Notes: a model not told the origin generated them from the letters alone. DNA of 64,000 bases from Phnomibacter ginsenosidimutans (GCF_009740285.1 NZ_CP046566.1:2662501-2726500), one strand, 5' to 3'. Shown: positions 19,491 through 28,775, counted from the stretch's first letter. Made by a program: numbers and translations.

Positions 19491-20636
19491 CTATTTCATT
19501 TTATATACTTCTGTACCTGCGAGCAAAAAACAGCCCAACCCATAATCTTCAAAATCGGGGGTACTGGTATAAGTTACAGGTTGTCCGTCCTTGGGTTCTT
19601 TGCCGGTGCCTTGCACATAGCCCAGTTTTCCGTCAGGATGTATGCAGTCTTTTACAAGTGCATTCCATGCTTTGATGACTGCGGGTAAATATGTTTTTCT
19701 ATCAATCAATCCTTTGTTGATGCCGTAAGCCATACCATACACAAACAGCGCTGTACCTGTCAATTCCTTGCCCCCAAAATGAGTATGGTCTTTCAGGCTA
19801 ACGTTCCAAAAACCATCGAGCCGTTGCAGTGGTAGCAATGCAGCCAGCATGTCTTTATAGTCTTGCAAATATTCAGGATACGCAGGATCTGTTTTGGGCA
19901 ATTCATCCAAGGTTCTCACCAGTGCTGCTACTACCCAGCCATTGCCACGGCTCCAATAGCAGTTGGCCCCATTGGGCTCTTTATAGGGTGGTGCAAAATC
20001 TTTATCTCTCCACCAGAGTTTTTCAATTGGGTTGTACAAGCCATTGCCGGCATGCCGGTATTTTGTAAACGCATACAGCTCATACATTTTTCTGAAATAA
20101 GCTGTATCGCCAGTGAGATTGCCCAGCTTTACAAACACAGGCATACCCATTTGCAACGCATCAATCCAATGCCAATCGTCTACTTTATTGCTGGCCATCA
20201 TTCTATCCATCGAAGCTTTGATGGCTTCCATACGAACTGGCTGCGGATTGAGTTTGTATAGGTCGAGATAGGTTTGCCCACAGGCCTGATTATCGGCGTT
20301 GCGGGTTTCAACACCACCCCGTAAACCCCACTTGTGTTTTTCGCCCCACTGTATGGCATAGTCGAGATAGGCCTTGTCTGGTTTGATGTTGTACAAAGCC
20401 ATCAACCCTTCATAGTACACGGCTCTGGTCCAGATATTACTGGGTCGCTCAATGTTGGTGAAAATGGGCTTGCCCGCATCGGGCCATTTTTGCATGAAAT
20501 ACTGATTCGCTTTTACCATGGCTTGCATTACCGCGGCTTTGGGGGGTAATGCCTGAGCGAAAGCCACATGGGCAACACAAGAAACAAAGATGACAGTAAC
20601 TGAAAGACGTAATGAATGAAAGCATTTTATTTTCAT
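19491..20636 (-). CDS. Unsaturated rhamnogalacturonyl hydrolase, GH105
   Basis: 381 residues with signal peptide 1-28 (ends VAHVAFAQ), so periplasmic. The (alpha/alpha)6-barrel motifs of the YteR/RhiN family are clear: RPSNIWTRAVYYEGLMAL, RNADNQACGQTYLDLY, DDWHWIDALQMGMPVFVKLG, NGANCYWSRGNGWVVAALVR and LTGTALFVYGMAYGI. Asp159 in WHWIDAL corresponds to the conserved catalytic Asp. The enzyme removes the 4,5-unsaturated galacturonate that PL11 leaves at the non-reducing end of rhamnogalacturonan oligosaccharides by a hydration mechanism. Separated from the ten-gene operon by 396 bp and from the LytTR gene by a terminator, so probably its own transcript, in the same regulon. Confidence 0.93.
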   Translation of the reverse strand: MKIKCFHSLRLSVTVIFVSCVAHVAFAQALPPKAAVMQAMVKANQYFMQKWPDAGKPIFTNIERPSNIWTRAVYYEGLMALYNIKPDKAYLDYAIQWGEKHKWGLRGGVETRNADNQACGQTYLDLYKLNPQPVRMEAIKASMDRMMASNKVDDWHWIDALQMGMPVFVKLGNLTGDTAYFRKMYELYAFTKYRHAGNGLYNPIEKLWWRDKDFAPPYKEPNGANCYWSRGNGWVVAALVRTLDELPKTDPAYPEYLQDYKDMLAALLPLQRLDGFWNVSLKDHTHFGGKELTGTALFVYGMAYGINKGLIDRKTYLPAVIKAWNALVKDCIHPDGKLGYVQGTGKEPKDGQPVTYTSTPDFEDYGLGCFLLAGTEVYKMK

Positions 20637-20726
20637 ACAGCAAATGGGATGGCGGCAATACCGGTGAGCAATTCGTGACCCAAATTACCGGCTTCAATGG
20701 ATTAACAAACCTGTACCATCCTGAAA

Positions 20727-20759
20727 GCAAAAACCCCAATCTTCAGATTGGGGTTTGCT
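20727..20759 (-). terminator. Intrinsic terminator after the LytTR regulator gene
   Basis: Perfect 12-bp stem AAACCCCAATCT / AGATTGGGGTTT with a 2-nt loop at 20731-20756; on the minus strand it is followed by a run of five T. It closes the sensor-kinase/regulator transcript (stop at 20792) before the GH105 gene. The symmetric A/T flanks could also stop rightward transcription. Confidence 0.8.
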
Positions 20760-20791
20760 AAACAGGCTAATGTTTGAACCTGCTGAGAAAA

Positions 20792-21523
20792 TCACTTTTT
20801 TTTTCTGGTCGAAATCAACATGATTTCTCCATTGGCCATTTCTACTTCTCCTCCTCTGCCTTTGTAAAATTTTTTGACGTAGTTGATGTTGATAATAGTT
20901 GAATGATGAATGCGGCAGAAATCCGATTCCGGCAGCATATCTTCAAACTCTTTCAACAGTTTTGACACCATCACTTTTTTATTAGAGGCCAAATGAATGG
21001 TAGTATAACTACCTTCTGCATTGAGGTACATAATCTGTTCCACATCTTCTACCAAAAAACCATCATTGATGGGCAAAATGATTTTCCGAAACTTGTCCGA
21101 TTTGTTGTTGAGATTATCCAGCAATGTACCAATGCGACTGTTGACATCCTGGTTGCCAATTCTTCCTGCAATCCGGTTTACAGCATCTACTAATTCATCT
21201 ATGTTGAGTGGCTTCAACAGATAATCAGCCGCGGCATAGCGAAAAGCTTTCAACGCATAGTTATTGTACGCTGTTACAAATATTACTTCGAAAGAAATGT
21301 CATTCATTTTATCGAGCATATCAAAGGCATTGCCATAGGGCATTTCAATATCGAGAAACACCAACTGTGGCTGCAACTCTTCAATCATTGCTGCTGCTTC
21401 AATAGGGTTCATGGCTTTACCAATCACCTTAAGCGAAGGGCAATACATTTGAATCAGCTGTTCTAATGTAGCCAAACTACCTGGCTCATCATCCACCAAT
21501 AGTGTCGTTATCTGTTTGTTCAT
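20792..21523 (-). CDS. LytTR-family response regulator
   Basis: 243 residues. Receiver domain 1-~120 with acidic pocket LLVDDEPG, phospho-acceptor Asp in LVFLDIEMP, conserved VTAYNNYALKAF and the Lys of LLKPLN. A LytTR DNA-binding domain follows (~145-243) with IMYLNAEGSYTTIHL and FCRIHHSTIININYVKKF. It overlaps the 3' end of the sensor kinase gene by 35 bp, so the two are translationally coupled. Position beside the rhamnogalacturonan locus suggests it activates the PUL; the 21-bp-period direct repeat at 19351-19379 is a candidate binding site (inference). Confidence 0.93.
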   Translation of the reverse strand: MNKQITTLLVDDEPGSLATLEQLIQMYCPSLKVIGKAMNPIEAAAMIEELQPQLVFLDIEMPYGNAFDMLDKMNDISFEVIFVTAYNNYALKAFRYAAADYLLKPLNIDELVDAVNRIAGRIGNQDVNSRIGTLLDNLNNKSDKFRKIILPINDGFLVEDVEQIMYLNAEGSYTTIHLASNKKVMVSKLLKEFEDMLPESDFCRIHHSTIININYVKKFYKGRGGEVEMANGEIMLISTRKKK

Positions 21524-24416
21524 TGTTCATTGGCATTTTAATAATAACTGTGGTTCCTGTGGCATTCCCATTCGTATCCGTTTCATCAATTACCTGAATT
21601 TCGATGGGTTTACCTCCCGAAATTTCATTCAATATATCCACTCGTTTCTGGCCGAGTTCCATTCCCTTAGATTGGTATTCAATGTGCTGCCGTCCTTTCA
21701 TGGCCTCCGATTTTAAACGGCCTATGCCGTTGTCTTTGATTGAACAACACAGATAATCGTTTTCCAAAATAAAAGACAACTCTAATTTTCCAACGCCCTC
21801 CGATTTATGACGGATACCGTGACGGATCGCATTTTCGATGTACGGCTGTAAAAGCAATGCAGGCATTTCAATAAAATCGGCTTGCAAATCAGGATCGACA
21901 TATATGCTGTACACGAAGTGCTCACCAAAACGCATTTGCTCCATTTCCAGGTATCGCTTCAAATAGTTTACCTCTTCCGAAATTCTTACAGATTGACGGC
22001 CTGAGAAATAAAGCGTCTCCCTTACCAACGATGCAAACAAAGTAAGATATCTGTTTGCTTTTTGGCTATCGTTGTTCAGAAAATAATGCTGAATAGAATT
22101 GAGGCAGTTGAAAATGAAGTGTGGATTCATTTGTGCTTGTAAAGCTTGCTGCTCCAATAGCGCCAGCTTGCGTTGCATTTCATTTTCCCTTTGCAACCGC
22201 TTATTCTCCGATTTATTGCGTTCGTTTACTAACCATCCAGTAAGCGTAAGTAATGTAATAGCCACTACAACAATAAATAAAGGTGTTTTCCAAAATGGTG
22301 TAGCAATAGAAAAACTTACAGCTTTCGTTTCACTTTTTACACCAAACTTGTTGATGGCGTATACTTCAAATACATAATCCCCAGAGGGGAGACTGGGAAA
22401 ATTGATACTGTTTTCATTCGTCATTTTCCAATCCTCATCCAACCCCTTTACCCGATAGAAATAATTGATATCGCCGGCTGAGCGAAAAGAAATGGCCGTA
22501 AACTCAAACCCAATTTTGTTTTGCTTAAAGCCAAGGCGATAAGTGCCTTTATTATCTATTTCAGTTACATCAGCATTTACAGCCAGTATTTGCAAGCGGC
22601 AAAAAGATTGACTGGTTATTTTCTGCTGGTTGAAATATGTTAGTCCTACAGGCGTACCAACATACACCATGCTATCTTCTACCAGTAAGGCATTGATGTT
22701 TTCTGAAGGCAAGCCATCCAGTACGCCGTATTTGATAATGGTATGTCTGTTACCGTCAACTTTTACCCGATTGATACCGGCATTGGTACCTATCCACAAT
22801 TGATTGCCTGTGCCTGCTACCATGCATTTGCACAAGTCGCTGGACAAGCCATTTTGCTGATTATAGCTGGCTACAATTTTGCCATTGGCAAATCCAACTA
22901 CCCCATTATCGCTGGTGGCAACATATAGTACATCATTCAGCGAAGTCAAACCGGTTATTCTTCTGCCCAGCACGGGATGCACTGATGCCAGGTGTGTAAC
23001 TTTCTTTTTATCGGTTACAGCATACAATCCACTTGTTGTACCAATATAGTTGACGCCTTTAAAACGAATAGATTTAGTGACACGTCCGTCCCAAAAACTA
23101 TCAACCACACGCAAATCACGTATGCTCACTTTATAGGCACCACTGAAATTGCCCACCAGTACATGCTCTTCATCAAATGCTGTTATACTTTTAATCGCCA
23201 CCAAATCAGAGTAGGATATTTTACCGTTATCCAACTTGGCTAAAAAAGCATCGTACCCTAATAATACAGTTGAGTTATTTACTGAATAAGAAGTGTACAA
23301 ACGATTGGAAGAGAGATTATTTTTCGACTGAAGGGTTTGTGATTTTACATCCAGTACTTTCAAATTGTCTGCTGAATCCAATAGCACAGCTTTGCTAAAC
23401 GTCATACCACAATACAGCTTTCCTGCATGACGTACCAGTGAGTAAACTTCATCGGTTGGGGTATGGGCAATGCCTTTTAATCGCAGGGTTTTAGCTTCGG
23501 TTGATGGCAACTTAAAAACAGCATTACCAATTGTTGTAAACCAAATATTCTCCTCTTCATCTTGCATTACTCTAGACACAACTTCTGATGGCAAAAAATG
23601 TTCTTTGAGTTTGTATTGATTTGTATCCACCGACCATGCTCCGGTAGCAGTGCTTATATAGGCAGTTTTACCATTGATAAAGGTCGACTTCATCGCTTGG
23701 TTTTCTGTAGGCAATTTCACCTTGGGTGCAGATGCGTAAATATTTCCCTGTACAAATTGTCTTACATCGGGTCCATAATCCAACTGATAAAATTCCAGCT
23801 TATTATCTTTTAATAAGAACAGGGAGTCGTCTAACCTTATAAGTAAGTGTTCTCCATTTAAAAAATAATGTATGTTAAGTCTGTTAAATGACCTGTCGAA
23901 CAAATGACTTTGATTTGTAAGGTTGGTCCAATCATTTTTATAATTCAACTTTATCAGCAACCTTTCATCAGAAAAAAACAAATCACCCTCTTTAGATTCA
24001 ATCATTTGCGACACGTTTGCCTTCCATGTTATTTTTCGCAATAGCGAATCATTTTGAGCATTTCTGATTTTTCCGTTTTCAACATAACTCAGCTGCTTCG
24101 AAAATGTGCCTATCCAAACCCGCCCCTTGCTGTCGGCAAATAAGGTCAGCACTTCGTTATCAGGCAGGCCATCTTTTACGGTGTAGTTTTTAAAATGTTT
24201 GCCGTCAAACCTGCTCAATCCATTTTCTGTTCCAAACCATATAAAGCCATCTTTATCCTGCACCACATCGTATACAGTAGAGCCAGCTAAGCCATCACGG
24301 GTGTCGTACCGAACATAATTGTACTCCTGGCCACGCACCAGCAACGCTAAAAACCAGCAACAAACCAGCAAACCTGTACGCATAAACGGGAAACTTCTTC
24401 TAACCATTGTATTCAA
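21489..24416 (-). CDS. LytS-type sensor histidine kinase with Reg_prop and Y_Y_Y domains
   Basis: 975 residues. Signal anchor near the N-terminus (MRTGLLVCCWFLALLVRGQ), then a periplasmic two-component-regulator propeller made of repeats such as YDVVQDKDGFIWFGTENGLS and LFADSKGRVWIGTF, a Y_Y_Y domain (INYFYRVKGLDEDWKMTNEN ... LPSGDYVFEVYAIN), one membrane helix (FIVVVAITLLTLTGWLV), a short coiled coil (NERNKSENKRLQRENEMQRK) and a His_kinase domain with AQMNPHFIFNCLNSIQHY (phospho-accepting His) plus an HATPase (LLLQPYIENAIRHGI). This sensor layout resembles that of hybrid two-component systems controlling Bacteroides PULs, but here the output is a separate LytTR regulator. Start could also be 24407 or 24383. 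Confidence 0.93.
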   Translation of the reverse strand: MNTMVRRSFPFMRTGLLVCCWFLALLVRGQEYNYVRYDTRDGLAGSTVYDVVQDKDGFIWFGTENGLSRFDGKHFKNYTVKDGLPDNEVLTLFADSKGRVWIGTFSKQLSYVENGKIRNAQNDSLLRKITWKANVSQMIESKEGDLFFSDERLLIKLNYKNDWTNLTNQSHLFDRSFNRLNIHYFLNGEHLLIRLDDSLFLLKDNKLEFYQLDYGPDVRQFVQGNIYASAPKVKLPTENQAMKSTFINGKTAYISTATGAWSVDTNQYKLKEHFLPSEVVSRVMQDEEENIWFTTIGNAVFKLPSTEAKTLRLKGIAHTPTDEVYSLVRHAGKLYCGMTFSKAVLLDSADNLKVLDVKSQTLQSKNNLSSNRLYTSYSVNNSTVLLGYDAFLAKLDNGKISYSDLVAIKSITAFDEEHVLVGNFSGAYKVSIRDLRVVDSFWDGRVTKSIRFKGVNYIGTTSGLYAVTDKKKVTHLASVHPVLGRRITGLTSLNDVLYVATSDNGVVGFANGKIVASYNQQNGLSSDLCKCMVAGTGNQLWIGTNAGINRVKVDGNRHTIIKYGVLDGLPSENINALLVEDSMVYVGTPVGLTYFNQQKITSQSFCRLQILAVNADVTEIDNKGTYRLGFKQNKIGFEFTAISFRSAGDINYFYRVKGLDEDWKMTNENSINFPSLPSGDYVFEVYAINKFGVKSETKAVSFSIATPFWKTPLFIVVVAITLLTLTGWLVNERNKSENKRLQRENEMQRKLALLEQQALQAQMNPHFIFNCLNSIQHYFLNNDSQKANRYLTLFASLVRETLYFSGRQSVRISEEVNYLKRYLEMEQMRFGEHFVYSIYVDPDLQADFIEMPALLLQPYIENAIRHGIRHKSEGVGKLELSFILENDYLCCSIKDNGIGRLKSEAMKGRQHIEYQSKGMELGQKRVDILNEISGGKPIEIQVIDETDTNGNATGTTVIIKMPMNNEQTDNDTIGG

Positions 24417-24451
24417 TGCTTCAAAGGTCGGCAGCTTGGCTTGTAAGAAAA

Positions 24452-24474
24452 AAAAGAGCCGGACTGGAAAATCC
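24452..24474 (-). terminator. Terminator-like hairpin just upstream of the sensor kinase
   Basis: Stem AGCCGGA / TCCGGCT around an 8-nt loop, followed on the minus strand by a run of eight T. It faces the same way as the kinase gene and ends ~30 nt before its start codon, so it must be an attenuator in the kinase leader, the end of a small upstream RNA, or a barrier to read-through from the amylase side. Confidence 0.6.
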
Positions 24475-24742
24475 GGCTGTAGGCGTGATGAGAAAACAGC
24501 CTAATCAATTCAGGCTTGTTATTGTAAACAAAGGGCTTGATGTGTTTCAAAACGCATGGGAGCCCCATTGTCATGTTTCATAAAGGGTGAAGAATATCGT
24601 TGGTACGATCTGACTGCGAACAGTTTCTACTTCGAAAATAACCACGCCAGTCAGACCCACTCCTGCTACTTCATAATTGTGTAGCATCTATTTGTAAATG
24701 TGCAATTCGAAACCAACTTGGCTACACAGCCTGTATCATAAC

Positions 24743-24770
24743 AAAAGGGCCGACACATGCCGACCCTTTT
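24743..24770 (-). terminator. Intrinsic terminator after the GH13 gene
   Basis: Stem AAAAGGGCCG / CGACCCTTTT with one mismatch, ~20 bp beyond the amylase stop codon; the minus-strand side ends in four T. A/T tails on both sides make it potentially bidirectional. Confidence 0.6.
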
Positions 24771-24791
24771 GATTATTGCCAACCGAATGGG

Positions 24792-26162
24792 TTAATACAC
24801 ATATACCGCATAACCCCAAGGCTCAATGCCCCACTCTTTTGCAGCAGGGTTTTCTTTGCTACCGCTAAAGAGATTGAGGGCTTCTGCATTCACCGATGCA
24901 TCTGTCAGTTTTACGGTGGCAGCTTTGGCACTCAGGTTCAACACCACCAATACTTTTTTGCCCTCCTTTTCACGTACATAGGCATACAGCTGTGCCGGCG
25001 TACCCGCATCCAATTTGCGCAGGCTGGCATTGGCGGCCAATGCCGGATTGCTTTTGCGCAGGTTCAGCAGCTTTTGGTAAAACGCTGCCCTTTCATATTT
25101 ACCAAACGTAATGGTGTCTTTATAAAAGAAACGAATGCTATCGAGGAAGGGCTCTTCCTGACCGCTGTAAATGAGCGGTACACTGCGACCCCATGTTTGC
25201 GTCAGCACGGCAAATGGTGCATGCACCGAACCGGGCATAGTATTAAAATCGGCCTGGTTCCAGCTGTTTTCATCGTGGTTGCTGGTAAAATACATCCGCA
25301 ATGCATTGGGCTGATAAGCCGCCAGTTTTGCCTGCGAACTATCCAGCAATGTTGCAGGACCTTCACCTTTGGCGATTTTTTTCATGGTGCTGAATTCTTC
25401 CCAGGTATACGTTGCATCAAAACCCGCTTCGTGTAACCATGCATCGTTGCTTTCGGCGAGCATAAATATGCCGGGGTTAACGGTCTTCAACGCAGCAATC
25501 GCTTTTTCCCAGAAAGGCTTTGGCACTTCCCCTGCCACATCGCAACGGAATCCATCGATACGGGTAGTCAGCCAAAACTTCATGGCATTAATCATGCTGT
25601 CTTGCAGGGCTACATTATCGTAGTTGAGCGAACGGGTATCACTCCAGTCGAAAGCATATTTGGCTTTGCCAGTGGAGCTGTCTATTTCATAAAAATCGGG
25701 ATACTTTTCGAGCCAGTAATGATCGGCGCCGGTATGGTTGGGCACCCAATCAATAATCACTTTCAAACCCTTTGCATGAGCACTGTCTACCAGCGCCTGC
25801 CAATCGGACAATGTACCAAACTCCGGATTAATAGCGGTGTAATTAGAAACGGCATAATAGCTGCCCAGCTCACCTTTGCGGTCTACTTTGCTAATGGGCT
25901 GAATGGGCATGAACCACAAAGTTTCTACGCCCATTTCTTTCAATCGGTCGAGGTGTTGGGCAAAAGCATTAAACGTACCTTCTGGCGTGTATTGGCGAAC
26001 ATTTACTTCGTAAATATTACTCTGCAAAATCCACGCAGGATGGCCATCTACACGGGCAGTATCGGTTTTATAAGCTGTGGGATCAGGTTGTTTTTCAGCA
26101 GGAGCCGAACAGGAAGCCAGCAGCGCAACTAGCGCCAGCATTCCAAGCAATCGTGCAATCAT
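24792..26162 (-). CDS. Alpha-amylase family (GH13) lipoprotein
   Basis: 456 residues, lipobox ending at Cys19 (LVALLASC), so a lipid-anchored enzyme. The GH13 barrel signatures are all present: region I DWVPNHTGADH, region II DGFRCDVAGEV (nucleophile Asp), region III FMLAESND (acid/base Glu) and region IV FTSNHDENSW (transition-state Asp). A C-terminal beta domain (KKVLVVLNLSAKAATVKL) ends the protein. It hydrolyses alpha-glucans or related oligosaccharides; the exact specificity (alpha-amylase, maltogenic, or trehalose-related) cannot be read. It stands alone rather than in a starch locus, with a terminator after it and the divergent kynA gene 129 bp upstream. Confidence 0.92.
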   Translation of the reverse strand: MIARLLGMLALVALLASCSAPAEKQPDPTAYKTDTARVDGHPAWILQSNIYEVNVRQYTPEGTFNAFAQHLDRLKEMGVETLWFMPIQPISKVDRKGELGSYYAVSNYTAINPEFGTLSDWQALVDSAHAKGLKVIIDWVPNHTGADHYWLEKYPDFYEIDSSTGKAKYAFDWSDTRSLNYDNVALQDSMINAMKFWLTTRIDGFRCDVAGEVPKPFWEKAIAALKTVNPGIFMLAESNDAWLHEAGFDATYTWEEFSTMKKIAKGEGPATLLDSSQAKLAAYQPNALRMYFTSNHDENSWNQADFNTMPGSVHAPFAVLTQTWGRSVPLIYSGQEEPFLDSIRFFYKDTITFGKYERAAFYQKLLNLRKSNPALAANASLRKLDAGTPAQLYAYVREKEGKKVLVVLNLSAKAATVKLTDASVNAEALNLFSGSKENPAAKEWGIEPWGYAVYVY

Positions 26163-26247
26163 ACGGTTGAAATTTTAATGTGTCAAATGTACACATTTGA
26201 AAACAACAAGCCTATTTTTCAAGCGGGTTTTGGTTGGCGGTATATTG

Positions 26248-26255
26248 TTTATTTG
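26248..26255 (+). promoter_or_regulatory. Candidate -7 element for kynA
   Basis: TTTATTTG differs from the Bacteroidota consensus TAnnTTTG at one defined position and lies 36 nt before the kynA start codon, with a T-rich TTTTGG tract upstream in the place of a -33 box at somewhat short spacing. Weak evidence. Confidence 0.3.
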
Positions 26256-26291
26256 CAGCGGTCAAATTCGTGACTATCTAAAAACGATTGT

Positions 26292-27350
26292 ATGCCTGCA
26301 CAACCTCAGTATTATGCCGATTATCTGGCTCTCGGAAATATTCTTCAAGCCCAGCACCCGGTAAGCTATCAACCCGGCAATGATCCTGCGCATGATGAAA
26401 TGCTGTTCATCATCATTCACCAGGCTTACGAATTGTGGTTTAAGCAGATACTGCACGAAGTAGAATCGGTTGCGGGTATTCTGGAACAACCAGCCATCAA
26501 CGACAATTCGCCGGAGCTGCAAACCATTGTGCACCGCCTGCAGCGGGTAAATACCATCATGAAAGTATTGGTACAGCAAATGGACATTATGGAAACCATG
26601 ACGCCGATGGATTTTCTGGACTTCCGCGATTTGCTACGGCCTGCTTCGGGCTTTCAAAGCTGGCAGTTTAAAGTGCTCGAAGCCAGGCTGGGCCTGCCTT
26701 TTGAGCAACGCCACGGACAACACTACTACACCAGTGCCCTTCGCCCCGAATATGTGGCCATGGTAAAAGATGCCGAAGGAAAACCTACATTGCTACAATT
26801 GCTGAACAACTGGCTGGAACGCATTCCGTTTTTTGAGCAGGACTCTTTGTGGCAAGATATGCCGGCACCGACTGATGCTGTGGCGGCACCAGCCGGTAAG
26901 TTTTGGGAAGCCTACCGCCAGTTGCTGGTACAAAGTTTATCGGAAGCCGAACAGGGCAACCTGCAGGTGTTTGATAACGTGATGGGTTTTGACAGCAGCC
27001 TTTCACTTAACCGATTGTTATCGCCAAAGGCCAGCAGGGCGGCGTTGTTTATTATGTTGTACAGAGGTTATCCGTTGCTGCAATTGCCGTTTCAGGTGAT
27101 GAACGCCGTGCTGGAGCTGGATGAGCAACTGAGTACCTGGCGCTACCGCCACATGAACATGGTGCACCGCATGATTGGCAGCCGCATTGGCACCGGTGGC
27201 AGTACCGGCAAAGACTACCTGAAAGGTGCCGCCGACAAACATTATATTTTCAAAGACTTTGCCCAGCTCACCAGCTTTTTAATTGAACGCAGAAAGCTGC
27301 CACAATTGCCAGCTGCGGTAGAACAACGCATTGGTTTTGTACATGGCTGA
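26292..27350 (+). CDS. kynA: Tryptophan 2,3-dioxygenase family protein
   Basis: 352 residues, haem enzyme opening the tryptophan indole ring to N-formylkynurenine, the first step of the kynurenine pathway. Diagnostic segments are HDEMLFIIIHQAYELWFKQI near residue 34, FRDLLRPASGFQSWQF, and RYRHMNMVHRMIGSRIGTGG near residue 285, which carries the proximal haem His region and the substrate loop. Length fits the Bacteroidota/Xanthomonas-type group, with an extended middle segment. No other kynurenine genes are in the window; it is monocistronic, flanked by a divergent amylase gene and a bidirectional terminator. Confidence 0.93.
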   Translation: MPAQPQYYADYLALGNILQAQHPVSYQPGNDPAHDEMLFIIIHQAYELWFKQILHEVESVAGILEQPAINDNSPELQTIVHRLQRVNTIMKVLVQQMDIMETMTPMDFLDFRDLLRPASGFQSWQFKVLEARLGLPFEQRHGQHYYTSALRPEYVAMVKDAEGKPTLLQLLNNWLERIPFFEQDSLWQDMPAPTDAVAAPAGKFWEAYRQLLVQSLSEAEQGNLQVFDNVMGFDSSLSLNRLLSPKASRAALFIMLYRGYPLLQLPFQVMNAVLELDEQLSTWRYRHMNMVHRMIGSRIGTGGSTGKDYLKGAADKHYIFKDFAQLTSFLIERRKLPQLPAAVEQRIGFVHG

Positions 27351-27481
27351 GGGCTGTACTACTGCTGATGGGCTGCCTGACCAACGATACTACCCCGCAG
27401 CGTAGCGAGGAGTAGTGAGGCGGGCAGGAACAACTGACTGGATTTGCACCTCAGCTGACAGCCCCAAAACATCATCACACA

Positions 27482-27514
27482 ACAAAGCCATGCATGTATC
27501 GTGCATGGCTTTGT
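27482..27514. terminator. Bidirectional intrinsic terminator between kynA and the cysteine desulfurase gene
   Basis: Perfect 13-bp stem ACAAAGCCATGCA / TGCATGGCTTTGT with a 7-nt loop, placed between two convergent genes. T-tracts are short on both sides, so strength is uncertain. Confidence 0.65.
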
Positions 27515-27532
27515 GCTATAAAAATGGCCGTG

Positions 27533-28659
27533 TTAAATCAACTCCTTCAGCTTGGCTACCACCGCATCAATTTCTTCGCGGGTGTTGTGCTTGCAAAAGC
27601 TAAACCGCACGGCTACCTGATTGGGATTGTTGTTGATGGCACGGATAACATGGCTACCTGCATCGGCGCCGCTGGTGCAGGCACTACCGCCGCTGGCGCA
27701 AATGTTGTTGATGTCGAGGTTGAAAAGTATCATCTCACTCTTTTCTGTTTTGGGAAAGCTTACGTTGAGCACGGTGTACAAGCTATCCCCGGTAGGGTCG
27801 CCGTTGAAATGAACGCCTTTAACCTGTTTGCGCAGCTGCTCCATCATGTGCATTTTTAATGCATTGATGTAGGCACTGTCTTCTTCGTAAGCAGCCGTCG
27901 CCAATTCGAGTGCTTTGGCAAAACCCACAATACCATACAGGTTTTCGGTACCGGCCCGCATGTTGCGTTCCTGACTGCCGCCGTGTATATAAGGTTGAAT
28001 TTTTACATTCTCGTTGATGTACAATATGCCCACACCTTTTGGCCCGTGAAACTTGTGCCCTGCGCCGGTGATAAAATGCACGGGTGTATTGCGCAGGTCA
28101 AAAGGAAAATGGCCAACAGTTTGCACCGTATCGCTGTGAAAAATGGCACCATACAATTTGCACAACTCTCCCACTGCATGTATGTCGAGCATGTTGCCAA
28201 TTTCATTATTGGCATGCATGAGGGTTACCAAACATTTGTCTTCGCTCTGCGCCAGCAATTGTTCCAAATGCTCCATATCAATATGTCCATCAGGCAGCAA
28301 TTTTACAAAGCTGAGGGCGGCTTCGCCTTGCTTGTGTAAATACTCAACCGTATGCAACGTAGCATGGTGCTCAATGGAAGAGGTGATAATGTGAGTGCAA
28401 CCCAAATCACGAACGGCTGCGGTAATGGCTGTGTTGCTGGCTTCGGTACCACCACTGGTAAAAAGATTTCGGCAGGATGTGCCCCCAGAATTTTTGCTAC
28501 TGACTTTCGGGCATTCTCAATAGCCAGTCGGCTTTCGCGGCCATAGCTGTAAATGGAAGACGGATTGCCGAACTTTTCGGTGAGGTAAGGCATCATGGCT
28601 TCGAGCACCTGAGGGTCGAGTGCGGTGGTGGCGGCGTTGTCGAAATAAATACGATTCAT
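27533..28659 (-). pseudogene. Cysteine desulfurase (NifS/IscS family), frameshifted
   Basis: PLP enzyme that moves sulfur from cysteine to a protein persulfide for Fe-S clusters or tRNA thiolation. The N-terminal frame (from ATG 28659) gives [20 protein letters not shown] and runs to AHPAEIF, then goes out of frame; the downstream frame resumes at [10 protein letters not shown] and continues to the end, including the PLP lysine in GAGHKFHGPKGVG and the catalytic-loop Cys in CASGGSACTSG. Only one T is missing from a T5 run (A5 at 28460-28464 on the + strand): six T would read EIFFTSGGTE. About 376 residues when repaired, normal length. Probably a sequencing indel. No iscU or other Fe-S gene is adjacent. 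Confidence 0.88.
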
Positions 28660-28694
28660 GCAAGATTTTTTCTAGTGGGCCAAAGCGCAAAAAT

Positions 28695-28726
28695 AAGGCA
28701 GGCCTGCGGTGTACAGGCCTGCCTTT
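28695..28726 (-). terminator. Intrinsic terminator after the M20 peptidase gene
   Basis: Stem AAGGCAGGCCTG / CAGGCCTGCCTT (12 bp, 7-nt loop) followed on the minus strand by a T-rich tract ATTTTTG. It separates the M20 peptidase gene from the cysteine desulfurase gene. Confidence 0.75.
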
Positions 28727-28775
28727 TAATGGAACAAAGAATATTCAACAACATCGAATCATCTTGCAAATGCAT

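Larger units (their letters stand above)
24417..24791. other. 375-bp gap with hairpins, no protein gene seen
   Basis: Between the amylase stop and the sensor-kinase start. It holds a terminator for the amylase (24743-24770), a second leftward terminator-like hairpin only ~30 bp before the kinase start (24452-24474) and a weaker stem AGCCT/AGGCT near 24495-24517. The ~250 bp between the first two could encode a small RNA or be the kinase leader with an attenuator; no promoter box stood out. Confidence 0.45.

Noticed and set aside
27390-27425. GC-rich stretch between kynA and the terminator that might be a REP element
   Set aside because: No clean inverted repeat and no second copy noticed in the window.
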